From Terriglobia bacterium (GTDB lineage Bacteria > Acidobacteriota > Terriglobia > UBA7540), in contig JAIQEZ010000036.1 of assembly GCA_020073545.1 (NCBI GenBank), positions 1-36,933 of the forward strand: a DNA stretch of 36,933 nt, written 5' to 3'. The position numbers and the translations under genes are program-made. Below, piece by piece: positions 1-8,512 of this stretch (position 1 is its first letter; each line of letters begins with the position of its first letter). The notes under the pieces are model-generated. The model made no database searches. It had not been told where the DNA came from and saw nothing but the letters and a program-made list of their open reading frames with translations.

Positions 1-270
1 CCGCCTGTGGCGGCGAACCACCCACGCGTAGCCGGGGACGGAATCGCTGCTCCCTTCGCGGGCCTGTGGAGTCGAGGACTCGTAACAATATCATGATGCC
101 AATCCGTCTAAGCAAGATCTTGAGCCTCTCACCCCGCAGTTGCCACACAGACTCCCTGGGGGGGGTGGCCGTCCTGAGGACGGCCGGGTGGGGGGGCCTT
201 CTGCCTTCTCTGCCTCGCGCTGACCCGTGCACGCCGCCTGCGTCGCCAATCCAAAGTCGCAAATCCAAAA
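1..270. other. No gene seen; one REP-like hairpin
   Basis: No convincing coding region is visible. The open frames here have no ribosome binding site and do not look like a protein. A perfect 8-bp stem (GGCCGTCC, loop TGA) lies at 167-185 inside G-runs. It has no T-tract on either strand, so it reads as a REP-like palindrome rather than a terminator of the epimerase gene that ends at 271. Confidence 0.6.
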
Positions 271-1404
271 TTACTGTTTGAGCCCCAGGCCGGGACGATC
301 CGGGAGCAAGAGCTTTCCATTCTTGACCTGCACACCTGAGAAAGGATCGTTGGCGATCAAAAGGTTCCCATCCAAGTCCGCGTAGTCGACCAGAGGCGAG
401 AGATGCGCTGCGGCGGTGACGCTCACGGAACTCGAGACCATGCAACCCAGCATAGTCTTGAGCCCGAGGGCACGCGCGATTTGAATCATCTTGAAAGCCT
501 CCAGAATCCCGCCGGACTTGTCCAGCTTGATGTTCACGCCGTCGTAGACACCGGCGAGCCTGGGAATATCGCTCGCATGCATGCAGGCCTCGTCGGCAAT
601 TAAAGGGAGGTGCACGCGTTCCCGCACCCAACGTGTCTCCTCCAGCCTGTCGGCGGGCAAGGGCTGTTCGACGCATTCCACTCCCTGGGTTGCCAGCCAG
701 TTAATCTTTCGCACCGCCTCTTCTTTGTCTTTCCACCCTTCATTGGCGTCCACGCGGAGGGGTCGGTTCGTGACACTGCGCACGGCCGCGATGGTCGTTT
801 CATCGGTGTCCAGGCCCACTTTGACTTTAAGAACGGGGAAAGGTTCAGCTTCCCGAACCTTCTGGCGGGTTATTTCCGGAGCGTCAATCCCGATGGAGAA
901 CGTCGTGATGGGGGCATCGTTGGGATCAAGACCGAAGTAGCGATACAGCGGCACGCCCAGCTTTTGGCCAACCCAATCCATCAAGGCGATGTCGAGAGCG
1001 GCTTTGGCGGCGTATTGCCCCGGCACACGATGGAAAACCTCCGTCAGAAGTTTCTCGAATTGCCAGGGGTCGGCGCCGGTCACCCAATCGCGGACGGATT
1101 GGATCGCCCGCTGCGCGCCTTCGGCGTTCTCCTTGTAACGGACGATGGGCGCGCCTTCGCCGTGGCCGATCACACCGTCGCGAACAAACCGCACATGGAG
1201 CGTGTCGCGATACTCGCTCGACGACATCGTGGTGGTCCAGGTGTGCCGCAGCTTCAAACGGACAATCTCGGTCTCCAGCGTGGTCGCGGAAGAGCTGCTC
1301 GTGCCACTGAGGGCTCCCGTCCCGCCATGCGCGGACGGCGGGAATTCCAGACCATTCAGTGCGCAAGCAGTTCCCAGCGTTTTCATCCAGTCACGGCGGT
1401 TCAT
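271..1404 (-). CDS. Dipeptide epimerase (enolase superfamily), Tat-type leader
   Basis: A 377-residue enolase-superfamily protein most like L-Ala-D/L-Glu (dipeptide) epimerases, which invert the second residue of murein-derived dipeptides. Visible are the KVKVGL motif carrying the KxK catalytic lysine, the metal ligands in RVDANEGW, VEQPLP and IADEACM, the second catalytic lysine in NIKLDKSGG, and the DLDGN (DxD) motif typical of dipeptide epimerases. The start at 1404 has an AGGAGG box 8 nt upstream and overlaps the stop of the NlpC/P60 gene as ATGA, implying translational coupling. An in-frame start at 1440 lies inside the upstream gene. The N-terminus (NRRDWMKTLG followed by an uncharged stretch) resembles a Tat signal, so the enzyme may act in the periplasm, whereas YcjG/YkfB relatives are cytosolic. 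Substrate specificity is inferred. Confidence 0.85.
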   Translation of the reverse strand: MNRRDWMKTLGTACALNGLEFPPSAHGGTGALSGTSSSSATTLETEIVRLKLRHTWTTTMSSSEYRDTLHVRFVRDGVIGHGEGAPIVRYKENAEGAQRAIQSVRDWVTGADPWQFEKLLTEVFHRVPGQYAAKAALDIALMDWVGQKLGVPLYRYFGLDPNDAPITTFSIGIDAPEITRQKVREAEPFPVLKVKVGLDTDETTIAAVRSVTNRPLRVDANEGWKDKEEAVRKINWLATQGVECVEQPLPADRLEETRWVRERVHLPLIADEACMHASDIPRLAGVYDGVNIKLDKSGGILEAFKMIQIARALGLKTMLGCMVSSSVSVTAAAHLSPLVDYADLDGNLLIANDPFSGVQVKNGKLLLPDRPGLGLKQ

Positions 1405-2249
1405 TTCAACCTCCTGCATGCGACCAGCAGTTTCGTCCACGGCGGGTCCGCAAGGCGGCTGATCTGCACGCCGGGATGCCCGCGCGTCGTGTCGTGTATG
1501 AATTTGCCGTGCCCGATGTACATTCCAGTGTGCGTGATCCTCTGGGGCGACTCAGCGAAGAAAAGCAAATCACCGGCCCGAAGTTTGTTGCGCGTCACCG
1601 GCACGACGCCCTCCCACGCCGCCTGCAAGTCCGCATCGCGCGGCATCTCGACACCGCGTCGGCGCACCAACATTTGGGTAAAGCCTGAGCAATCGAACCC
1701 GAAACTGGAAGTCCCGCCCCAGAGGTAGGTGAGGCCGAGGAAACGCTTGGCAAGTTCGATCGTCTCCTTGCCGCTGCGCGGCCTGGGGTTCAGATCGACG
1801 TCGCCGCGCTGAATCCAGGCCGAGCGCTCGTCCGGCAGGCGAACCTCAATCCAGCGGCCGCCATCATTCTCTCGCTCCACGACCACCTCCAGCCGCGCCT
1901 CAAAGGGGAGCGTCAGCACAGGTTGATGCTTCGTCACGTCGGGTTCGCGGTAGACGTTCGCAAAAAGGCTTTCCACCTGCGCAGCCTTTCCAGCGGAGGC
2001 GTACGGGTGATCGCCGGGGCCATAGCGACGCAGCGAAGCGAGCGGCATCCAGCCCGTGTAGTCATCCGGCGTGCGCACCTTCACCCATTCGTTCTTTCCT
2101 TCCACCAGAACAAGGCTGGCGCCGTAGATTGCTTGTGACACCACGTCGGCGTCTTCGCTCGGGCCGGAATACATGTTGGCGACGGGCCTCACCACGACTG
2201 CACCCGGCGAAGCCGACGCCATCAACACTAAGGCCAGCAAGAAATTCAT
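1401..2249 (-). CDS. Exported NlpC/P60 peptidase with SH3 domains (YkfC-like)
   Basis: A 282-residue secreted cell-wall peptidase. A short hydrophobic leader (residues 1-20) precedes a bacterial SH3 region (about 20-80) and a second SH3-like segment. The NlpC/P60 catalytic domain starts near residue 160, with the nucleophile in FGFDCSGF and the catalytic histidine in ITHTGMYIGHG. This architecture is that of gamma-D-glutamyl-L-diamino acid endopeptidases such as YkfC, which release L-Ala-D-Glu. That dipeptide is the expected substrate of the epimerase encoded by the overlapping next gene, so the two form a two-step murein-peptide pathway, as in the Bacillus ykf operon. The start at 2249 is followed directly by the leader and has a GGAGAG element upstream. 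Confidence 0.88.
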   Translation of the reverse strand: MNFLLALVLMASASPGAVVVRPVANMYSGPSEDADVVSQAIYGASLVLVEGKNEWVKVRTPDDYTGWMPLASLRRYGPGDHPYASAGKAAQVESLFANVYREPDVTKHQPVLTLPFEARLEVVVERENDGGRWIEVRLPDERSAWIQRGDVDLNPRPRSGKETIELAKRFLGLTYLWGGTSSFGFDCSGFTQMLVRRRGVEMPRDADLQAAWEGVVPVTRNKLRAGDLLFFAESPQRITHTGMYIGHGKFIHDTTRGHPGVQISRLADPPWTKLLVACRRLK

Positions 2250-2675
2250 AGGAAGCTCTCCATCAGCGCAACCTCAGGTGGCGGCGCGCACCCTGATTAC
2301 GAGCCGGCGACAGGACGAGTGTAACTCACTGGCCACTGCGGCACTATCCTTCCTGTTGATGCGCAAGGTCCGGCCCCGGCTGGTGGAGTTGGAGAAGCAA
2401 AGCCTGCTCGTGGTCTTCGACGTCACGCCAAAGGATCAGAGCGCGACCCTGAAACTGTCGCCGCGTTATACGAAAGCCCCAGACCTGCATAGCAGAGCGG
2501 CGCGCGTGGCGGTGGATCATTCCGTGAGCCTCACGGTTCCGTATCAGGACGCGGTGGTCTTGCGGCTCGAATTGCAGACCGCCCCTGCAGGTGGGGGTTG
2601 GCTTGGAAATCGCTGGGCGATGGTGGGCCATCGAACCTCGTTGCGATTTCAAGAAGGAGGAATTACACTCCGGTC
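2250..2675. other. Intergenic stretch between the murein operon and the PilZ gene
   Basis: A divergent gap of about 425 bp upstream of the NlpC/P60 gene (-) and the PilZ gene (+). The plus strand is open from about 2359 with GC-rich third codon positions and may hold a short or decayed gene, listed separately. No clear promoter or terminator could be assigned. Confidence 0.4.
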
Positions 2676-2721
2676 ATGGTCAAGAACCGACGACGTGCTC
2701 CTCGTTATTGGGCTCATCTGA
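2359..2721 (+). CDS. Possible small protein, unrecognised (doubtful)
   Basis: An open frame of 120 codons from an ATG at 2359 overlaps the start of the PilZ gene. Third-position GC is clearly higher than first-position GC over about 2360-2590, which favours coding on this strand over the antisense frame. There is no good ribosome binding site, no signal peptide and no recognised domain. The last 45 nt run out of frame through the PilZ gene, so the true 3' end may have been lost. It could be a gene remnant or chance. Confidence 0.22.
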   Translation: MRKVRPRLVELEKQSLLVVFDVTPKDQSATLKLSPRYTKAPDLHSRAARVAVDHSVSLTVPYQDAVVLRLELQTAPAGGGWLGNRWAMVGHRTSLRFQEGGITLRSWSRTDDVLLVIGLI

Positions 2722-3023
2722 AAGCCAGCCTCAGTTTGCCGGCGGAAGGCACCACCTTCGGGGTGATCGTGGAAGATCTGTGCGTGCTCGGCTGCTTGCT
2801 GGAATATGCGCCATGGCTGCAGGTTCGCCAGGATTGCGAACTCGCCGTGGAATGGAAAGGCCGGGAATTCCGGACTCCTGCGGTGGTCATCTGGAAGAGC
2901 GTGCAGGGCAAGGCGGGACTGCAATTCGGCAGTAACGATCCCGCCAACCAGGTGTTGTTGCGGGAAATCTGCGCCGATCTTCGCCTGAAGCCGCTCGTAC
3001 GAATGCCGGAAGATCCCGAGTAG
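2676..3023 (+). CDS. PilZ-domain protein
   Basis: A 115-residue stand-alone PilZ-like protein. The N-terminal RxxxR element is present (R6 and R10 in RRAPR) and is followed by beta-strand-rich sequence. The second c-di-GMP contact motif, normally D/NxSxxG, reads DLCVLG (residues 34-39), so the serine is replaced by cysteine and nucleotide binding may be weakened. The family binds c-di-GMP to control motility, exopolysaccharide or secretion. The ATG at 2676 is the only plausible start before the RxxxR motif. An AGGAGG lies 15 nt upstream, farther than ideal. Confidence 0.7.
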   Translation: MVKNRRRAPRYWAHLKASLSLPAEGTTFGVIVEDLCVLGCLLEYAPWLQVRQDCELAVEWKGREFRTPAVVIWKSVQGKAGLQFGSNDPANQVLLREICADLRLKPLVRMPEDPE

Positions 3024-3104
3024 GCTGTGAGGCTAGGAGATGGGAGCAGCCGGAAGTACTGACGAGGCGGGCGGGACCCGCTCCTGGCGTTGAGGAGGGC
3101 AGCC

Positions 3105-3611
3105 ATGTGTGGTTCATCAAAGTGTCTGCGCATCAGCGTGCTTTTCCTTTCCTCGATCGTGTTGCTGGCGGTGGCCTGGAGAGGGGCCGCGCGTGCGGAA
3201 GACTCCACGGATTACGTTCTCACTGAAGATGCACTCAACAAGACGCTGGGCGCGCTGAGTGACCTTCGATCAAAGGGTCTTCCCATCAGCGTGGGCGGGG
3301 ACAGCCTGGAGTCCGAGATTGCGAATTTGAAAAAGCAGCCCAAGGTCGCGAAAATCATCAAGAAGCGTGGGCTTTCTTTGCGGGAGTTTGTACTGACGTA
3401 TAAGTCGGCGGCGCAGATCCGGGAGGCGGAAAACGCCAGAGACAATTGGCAGAAGATCCTGGCGGATCCGAACACGACGCCTGAGGCCAAATTCGAAGCT
3501 ACCCAGAAACTCGGCGAGTCGCTGCAGACCAACCTGTTTACGCTCGAGCAGATTGAACTGGTCCGCCGCAAGATGCCGGACCTGGAAACCCTACTCCCCA
3601 CCCCCAAATAA
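3105..3611 (+). CDS. Exported small helical protein, unknown function
   Basis: A 168-residue protein with a signal peptide (hydrophobic segment about residues 10-28, ending AARAED). The mature part is rich in charged residues and predicted helical, with no cysteines and no motif I recognise. The ATG at 3105 sits 6 nt after GAGGAGGG. A TTG at 3090 in the same frame is the ribosome binding site itself and is rejected as the start. It converges on the radical SAM gene, and the hairpin at 3610-3636 lies directly after its stop. Confidence 0.72.
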   Translation: MCGSSKCLRISVLFLSSIVLLAVAWRGAARAEDSTDYVLTEDALNKTLGALSDLRSKGLPISVGGDSLESEIANLKKQPKVAKIIKKRGLSLREFVLTYKSAAQIREAENARDNWQKILADPNTTPEAKFEATQKLGESLQTNLFTLEQIELVRRKMPDLETLLPTPK

Positions 3612-3636
3612 AAAGGGCCGCCCGTGGGGGCGGCCC
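3610..3636 (-). terminator. Rho-independent terminator of the radical SAM gene
   Basis: A perfect 9-bp GC stem (GGGCCGCCC, loop of 4, GGGCGGCCC) at 3615-3636. Read on the minus strand it is followed by five T residues (A5 at 3610-3614 on the plus strand), so it ends transcripts coming from the gene that stops at 3664. On the plus strand the T-tract is missing, although it may weakly end the convergent gene. Confidence 0.82.
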
Positions 3637-3663
3637 TCGGTAATCCTAGCTGGAATTCTGGAA

Positions 3664-5751
3664 CTAAACCGGGACTTTATCTTCCTCCGGCGTCGGGGTG
3701 GCGCCGATCTGCACGAGGGCCGGCTGGGGGTTCTTGAGGACCAATTCCTCATAAACCTGCCGCGCTTGCGCGGCCTGTTGGGCTTCCCAGGCCGCTTTGC
3801 GGCGAGCTTTTTCTTCCTCGGCGGCGGTGAGGGGAACATCGTGCTCAAGCTTGCGCACGCGCGCGGCGTCCGCGGCATTCACCGTAAGCGAATGCTGGGT
3901 GGAATCCAATTCCACGCTCTTGCCCTTGGCGTAAATTTGGTGCTTGCCGTGGGTCTTATACCACTCGGCCACCGTGGCGTTCTTGTACATGTTCTCGATG
4001 ATCTTCCGCCAGCCGATGCCCGTGTTGTACGCGCAGAAGGATATCTCGCCCAGTTGGGTTGCGTACGGGATAATGCACATCTCGGTGCGGCGGAAGTCGT
4101 AGTTGAACAGATCCTGGAACCACATGCCGGCGATGAAGAGCAGGTTCCAGGGATCGGAGCGGCGCTTGAGAGCGTCTTCGAGCGTGCGGTCGGGGTCTGA
4201 GGCGCCGTACTTCTTCCGCGTCCGTTCCTCGCCCGAGAGCGCAAACGACTTGTCAAACTTCTTGATCAGATCCATCAAGGCCAGGCTCCTGGGCGCCTTG
4301 AAGGGCCGGTAGTTCTTCAGGATGGCCAGGGCCAACATGCCGTTCGAGAACCATTTCCCGCGCGCCGCGTCGGTAATCCGCCTTACATCCTTCACCAGGC
4401 CCGGGACATGCAGGAATTGCGGCACGGGCGCCCATTCCTTGGTTTCCTTGTTGATCATCAGCGCGGTGCCCACGCCGCAGTTGGGGTGGCAACCGCAACT
4501 CACCATGCCCCACTGCGCCTCCGGGCCCTTGACCAGATCCGCAAAGTCCGCGAAGCTGCTGAACAACGAGAGGGGGAACCAGTCGCGCGTGGGCTCGGTG
4601 ATGCCGGTTTGCTTTTTGACGTCATGCGCGAGATGCGCGAGCGTGTAACGCTGGCGCAGGCGGCGCTGCGGGGTGATGTCCTCATCGCGCCCGGTAAAGG
4701 AAACGGGCTGGAAGGCGACAAAAGCGATCTTCTTGGGATTCTCGCGCGCGAAGTTCACGATGGGACCCACCTGGTCGTTGTTGACGTTATTTACGAGGGT
4801 GATGACCAGGATGATCTCAATGCCGGCCTCGTGCATGTTCTCAATGGCGCGCAGCTTCACGTCGAACAGATTGCCGACCTGGCGATGGCCGTTGGCGTCG
4901 TTGCCGATACCGTCGAATTGCAGGTAGGCGTAGCGCAGGCCGGCCTCGAAGGCGCGCCGGCAGAAATCCTTACTCTTCGCGAACTCGATGCCGTTCGTCG
5001 CCGCCTGCACGCTGTTGTAGCCGAGCTGGCGCGCGTAGCGGATCGCGTCAACGAAGTACGGCGACATGGTCGGCTCGCCGCCCGAGAACTGCACCGACAT
5101 CTGCCGTCGCGGTTTGATCTTGGTGGCGTTGTCGAGAATTTCCTTGATCTCTTCCCAGGAAAGTTGGTGGACAAAGCCCACCTGGTTGGCGTCCATGAAG
5201 CAGGGGTCGCACATCATGTTGCAGCGGTTGGTTAGGTCCACCGTCAGCACCGAACCGCGCCCGTGCTTGATGGAGCTCGACCCATGATTGTGCAGGCCCT
5301 CGTCGTTGTGGGCGCGGATATCGCGGCCTGGAAAGTTTTGTTCGATCCACTTCAGGAAGCTGGAGTCGACGGCCATCATGTCTTCGAAGCGCCCATGGAG
5401 GGGGCAATCCTTCACCATCCAGACCTGGCCGTCCCGCTCGAGGATGGTGGCCTTGACTTCACCGGTCTTCTCGGTGAGCAGCGACTGCCAATTCTCTTCA
5501 CCATTCAGAATCTTGGCGCGCGCTTCCTTTACGCACTCCGGGCAGAGCGAGTCGGTCTGGCGAGGCCAGCCCAGCGGCGGCTTGGTCTTCTCCCAGGATT
5601 TCAGGAGTGGCTTATCCGACCATTTGGGAGTGAAAGTTGGACCGGGCCGGTACTTGTTGAAGAATTGAATGGTGTCGAACAGAACCGTGGCCGTCGAACA
5701 AACGGCCTGATCGACGTACTTCATGAGCCGCTGACCTTTGATTCTCGGCAT
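3664..5751 (-). CDS. Radical SAM enzyme, COG1964 / tetraether-synthase-like
   Basis: A 695-residue radical SAM protein. The SAM-cluster motif CxxxCxxC is at C177, C181 and C184, followed by GGEP at 224-227. An N-terminal cysteine pair CPEC (70-73) and CPLHG (116-120) precede the core. A further cysteine cluster CGCHPNC (419-425) and C559 and C573 (in ISFCAYN) follow it. This layout is that of COG1964, the group containing MJ0619 and the archaeal tetraether synthase Tes, which joins lipid tails through unactivated carbons. At 695 residues it is longer than archaeal Tes (about 500), with a lysine- and alanine-rich C-terminal tail (about 640-695). The start at 5751 has GAGAGG upstream. It appears monocistronic with its own terminator. 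The radical SAM call is firm; the lipid-coupling role is an inference. Confidence 0.88.
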   Translation of the reverse strand: MPRIKGQRLMKYVDQAVCSTATVLFDTIQFFNKYRPGPTFTPKWSDKPLLKSWEKTKPPLGWPRQTDSLCPECVKEARAKILNGEENWQSLLTEKTGEVKATILERDGQVWMVKDCPLHGRFEDMMAVDSSFLKWIEQNFPGRDIRAHNDEGLHNHGSSSIKHGRGSVLTVDLTNRCNMMCDPCFMDANQVGFVHQLSWEEIKEILDNATKIKPRRQMSVQFSGGEPTMSPYFVDAIRYARQLGYNSVQAATNGIEFAKSKDFCRRAFEAGLRYAYLQFDGIGNDANGHRQVGNLFDVKLRAIENMHEAGIEIILVITLVNNVNNDQVGPIVNFARENPKKIAFVAFQPVSFTGRDEDITPQRRLRQRYTLAHLAHDVKKQTGITEPTRDWFPLSLFSSFADFADLVKGPEAQWGMVSCGCHPNCGVGTALMINKETKEWAPVPQFLHVPGLVKDVRRITDAARGKWFSNGMLALAILKNYRPFKAPRSLALMDLIKKFDKSFALSGEERTRKKYGASDPDRTLEDALKRRSDPWNLLFIAGMWFQDLFNYDFRRTEMCIIPYATQLGEISFCAYNTGIGWRKIIENMYKNATVAEWYKTHGKHQIYAKGKSVELDSTQHSLTVNAADAARVRKLEHDVPLTAAEEEKARRKAAWEAQQAAQARQVYEELVLKNPQPALVQIGATPTPEEDKVPV

Positions 5752-6484
5752 AGCGAATTATCCTCTCCCCTCAGAATGACAAACCATCGCCCCATCAGGA
5801 GCAGTGTGGGCCTGCTTTGCAGCCCTTGGGCAGCCAAGTCGGTAGGATTGTCTGAGCCCATACTCGCCCGCATTGTCCACAAGCCCGGTGCGGAACACAG
5901 AGAGATATGTTCTCTGGTGCCCAAAGGCCCCGCGCCGGAGTGTTTAATTCAGGGCTTGCCTGCCCATCTTGGATCGCGGGGAGCACTAGAGGTCAACAAC
6001 CGGATGATCCCGCGCCCATTAATTGTGCGTGCAAATGATACGAACTAGAAGGGTTAAGGTTAAGGAATTTACGCTGAACGGCCGTTTGGGCCGGTTGTAA
6101 GGCACAAAAAGTCCATTGAGCGGTGTTTGTCAAACAGCCGATGATCAAGGCGTTTGGCAGCTCATTTTGTGATCTTTGTCATCACCATGGAAGGGTTGAC
6201 CTGCCCTCTCCTGGGTGCGCGCCAGGGAGGGCTGCCTCTCGGCATGCGAGCGGTTTCTTCCTGGGGTCCCTTCAACTGACCTCCCCGCGCTCTCCCCGTC
6301 ACGCGCTGCTAATCCTGTCGTGCGGATTTCGACCCGGTGCCGCTGAGCGCTGCCTGGCAGCCCTGGCAAATGTCGTTGAGGGCTTGTGGGCGGAGGTCCG
6401 GGCCGACACCCCACGTTTGACCATTTGCTATACTCGTTGTTATAGTTAGGATTTGCATCTTGCAGGCAGGACGCAATCTAGACA
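5752..6484. other. 733-bp intergenic region before thrS
   Basis: A divergent spacer between the radical SAM gene (-) and thrS (+). No convincing ORF, tRNA or T-box-like leader was seen. A sigma70-type promoter lies at its right end and is listed separately. The remainder holds no structure I can name. Confidence 0.5.
6417..6446 (+). promoter_or_regulatory. Sigma70-type promoter of thrS
   Basis: TTGACC (6417-6422) and TATAGT (6441-6446) are separated by 18 nt and lie 39 nt before the thrS ATG. A short inverted repeat (CTATA/TATAG) spans the -10 region. The predicted leader is only about 30 nt, too short for a T-box or an operator of the E. coli thrS kind. Confidence 0.6.
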
Positions 6485-8422
6485 ATGGCCAATATCCAGA
6501 TAACTTTCCCTGACGGGTCGTCCCAAGAATTTCCCCAGGGTACAACCGCGCTGGAAGTTGCGAAGTCAGTGGGGCCACGCCTGGCGGCTGAAGCGCTGGC
6601 GGCAAAGGTGGGCGACCAACTGATTGACCTTTCGAGCAAGCTCGAAGCGAGTGGACCCATTCAATTCATCACACCCACCTCTCCCGAAGGCCTGGAGATC
6701 TTCCGCCACTCATCGGCACACTTGCTGGCCGCGGCGGTGACGGACCTTTTCCCGGACGCGCATCCGGGTATCGGGCCCGCCACCGAGAACGGCTTCTTCT
6801 ACGATTTCTACCGTGAGACCCCCTTCACGGAAGAGGATCTAAAAAAGATTGAGGCGAAGATGCAGGAGCTCGTCAAGGCCAACTTGCCGAACGAGCGGAT
6901 CTATTATTCGAAGGATGAAGGGGTGAAGGTGTTCGAGCAGATGGGCGAGTTCCTGAAGTGTGAACTGATTCAGGAAAAAGCCGACCCGGTGTTTTCCGCG
7001 TATCAAACCGGCAAGTTCCTGGACTTCTGCCGCGGGCCGCACATTCCTTCCACCGGGCGGATCAAAGCGTTCAAGCTTTTGAGCGTAGCAGGGGCTCACT
7101 GGAAAGGTGATGAGCGCTCGCATCCGATGCAGCGCATCTATGGAACCGCTTTCTTCAGCCAGAAAGACCTGGAGGCTTATCTCCACCAGCTCGAGGAGGC
7201 CAAGAAGCGCGACCATCGCCGCCTGGGCAAGGACCTGGATCTTTTCAGCATTCAGGACGACGCCGGCCCGGGGCTGATTTTCTGGCATCCCAAGGGCGGG
7301 GTCATTCGCAGGGAGATCGAAGATTGGCTGCGCGCCGAGCTGACGGCTCGCGGCTACGACCTGGTCTTCACTCCGCACACCATGCGGTTGCATTTGTGGG
7401 AGACGAGCGGTCACACGAACTTTTATCGCGAGAACATGTTCGGCGCGATGGAGGTCGAAAACGACCAGTATCAGCTCAAGCCCATGAACTGCCCCGGCCA
7501 CATCCTGATCTACAAGTCGCGCGTGCGCAGTTATCGTGAGTTGCCGATGAGGCTGGCGGAACTCGGCACGGTTTATCGTTACGAGCGCTCGGGCGTAATG
7601 CATGGACTGATGCGGGTGCGCGGGTTCACGCAGGATGACGCCCACGTCTTCTGCATGCCGGAACAGCTTGAGACCGAGGTTCAGGCTTGCGTGGAGTTTG
7701 CTTTTCTGGTGCTTAAAACTTTTGGCTTCGACCGCTATCAAGTCGAGCTCTCCGCGCGTGATCCGGAGCATCCCGAACATTACGCGGGCACCGTGGAGGA
7801 ATGGAACCTGGCGGAAGGCGCGCTGATGAACACGCTTAAGCGCATGGACATCCCCTTCAAATACATGCCCGGTGAGGCGGTGTTTTACGGGCCGAAGATT
7901 GACATCAAGCTGGTGGACGCCATCGGCCGACCCTGGCAGCTCACCACGGTGCAGTTCGACTTCAACTTGCCGCCGCGCTTTGGCTTGGAGTACGTAGGAT
8001 CGGACGGCCACCTGCACACCCCGGTCATGGTACATCGGGCGCTGCTAGGTTCCATCGAACGGTTCTTTGGAGTCTTGATTGAGCATTATGCGGGGGCTTT
8101 TCCCGTGTGGTTGGCGCCGGTGCAGGTCGTCGTGCTGCCCATCAGCGACAAACACGCGTCGTATGCCCAGGCGGTCCTCGAAGAACTCCGCCGAGCCAAG
8201 GTTCGCGTCCAACTGGATGACCGCAACGAGAAGTTGAATGCGCGGATCCGGGACGCGCAACTGCAGAAAGTCCCCTTCATGCTTGTGGTGGGCGATCGCG
8301 AGGCCCAAAACCACAGCGTAGCGGTCCGCAGGAGAGACACCGGCGACGCGGGATCTCGCCCTTTGGCTGAGTTTATAGGTTGGGCTCGGCAGCTTATCGA
8401 CACTCGGGCTGCAAAATGGTAA
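6485..8422 (+). CDS. thrS: Threonine-tRNA ligase
   Basis: A 645-residue class II aminoacyl-tRNA synthetase that charges tRNA-Thr. The order is TGS domain (about 1-62), the editing domain with HSSAH (75-79) and the later FCRGPH segment, then the catalytic core. The core carries MNCPGH near residue 335 (a zinc ligand) and the motif-2 region with YRYERSG. The C-terminal anticodon-binding domain follows. Length is normal for the family. It is the first gene of the thrS-infC-rpmI-rplT-pheST cluster, a conserved translation operon. Confidence 0.98.
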   Translation: MANIQITFPDGSSQEFPQGTTALEVAKSVGPRLAAEALAAKVGDQLIDLSSKLEASGPIQFITPTSPEGLEIFRHSSAHLLAAAVTDLFPDAHPGIGPATENGFFYDFYRETPFTEEDLKKIEAKMQELVKANLPNERIYYSKDEGVKVFEQMGEFLKCELIQEKADPVFSAYQTGKFLDFCRGPHIPSTGRIKAFKLLSVAGAHWKGDERSHPMQRIYGTAFFSQKDLEAYLHQLEEAKKRDHRRLGKDLDLFSIQDDAGPGLIFWHPKGGVIRREIEDWLRAELTARGYDLVFTPHTMRLHLWETSGHTNFYRENMFGAMEVENDQYQLKPMNCPGHILIYKSRVRSYRELPMRLAELGTVYRYERSGVMHGLMRVRGFTQDDAHVFCMPEQLETEVQACVEFAFLVLKTFGFDRYQVELSARDPEHPEHYAGTVEEWNLAEGALMNTLKRMDIPFKYMPGEAVFYGPKIDIKLVDAIGRPWQLTTVQFDFNLPPRFGLEYVGSDGHLHTPVMVHRALLGSIERFFGVLIEHYAGAFPVWLAPVQVVVLPISDKHASYAQAVLEELRRAKVRVQLDDRNEKLNARIRDAQLQKVPFMLVVGDREAQNHSVAVRRRDTGDAGSRPLAEFIGWARQLIDTRAAKW

Positions 8423-8485
8423 GCTAGGCATCACCTTCGGACTAGGTAGTCCCCAGTCCTGGACGAACCTTGCAGTTTTTTGTCG

Positions 8486-8508
8486 CCCCCGCGGGGGTGG
8501 GAGGGAAG
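8486..8508 (+). promoter_or_regulatory. GC hairpin and Shine-Dalgarno of infC
   Basis: A palindrome CCCCCGCGGGGG (8486-8497) lies directly upstream of a strong purine-rich ribosome binding site, GGGAGGGAAG (8499-8508). The site is well placed for the ATC codon at 8513 rather than for a TTG at 8480, which lies upstream of the hairpin. The hairpin could gate access to the ribosome binding site. Confidence 0.5.
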
Positions 8509-8512
8509 ATTT

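Noticed and set aside
610-1728. Long plus-strand ORF (372 codons) over the epimerase and NlpC/P60 genes
   Set aside because: It is antisense to two genes with clear catalytic motifs, lacks a ribosome binding site and shows no protein-like pattern.
3090-3104. TTG start five codons upstream for the exported small protein
   Set aside because: Those codons are the Shine-Dalgarno sequence of the ATG at 3105.
6839-8035. 398-codon minus-strand ORF
   Set aside because: It is a shadow of thrS; the plus-strand protein is unambiguous.
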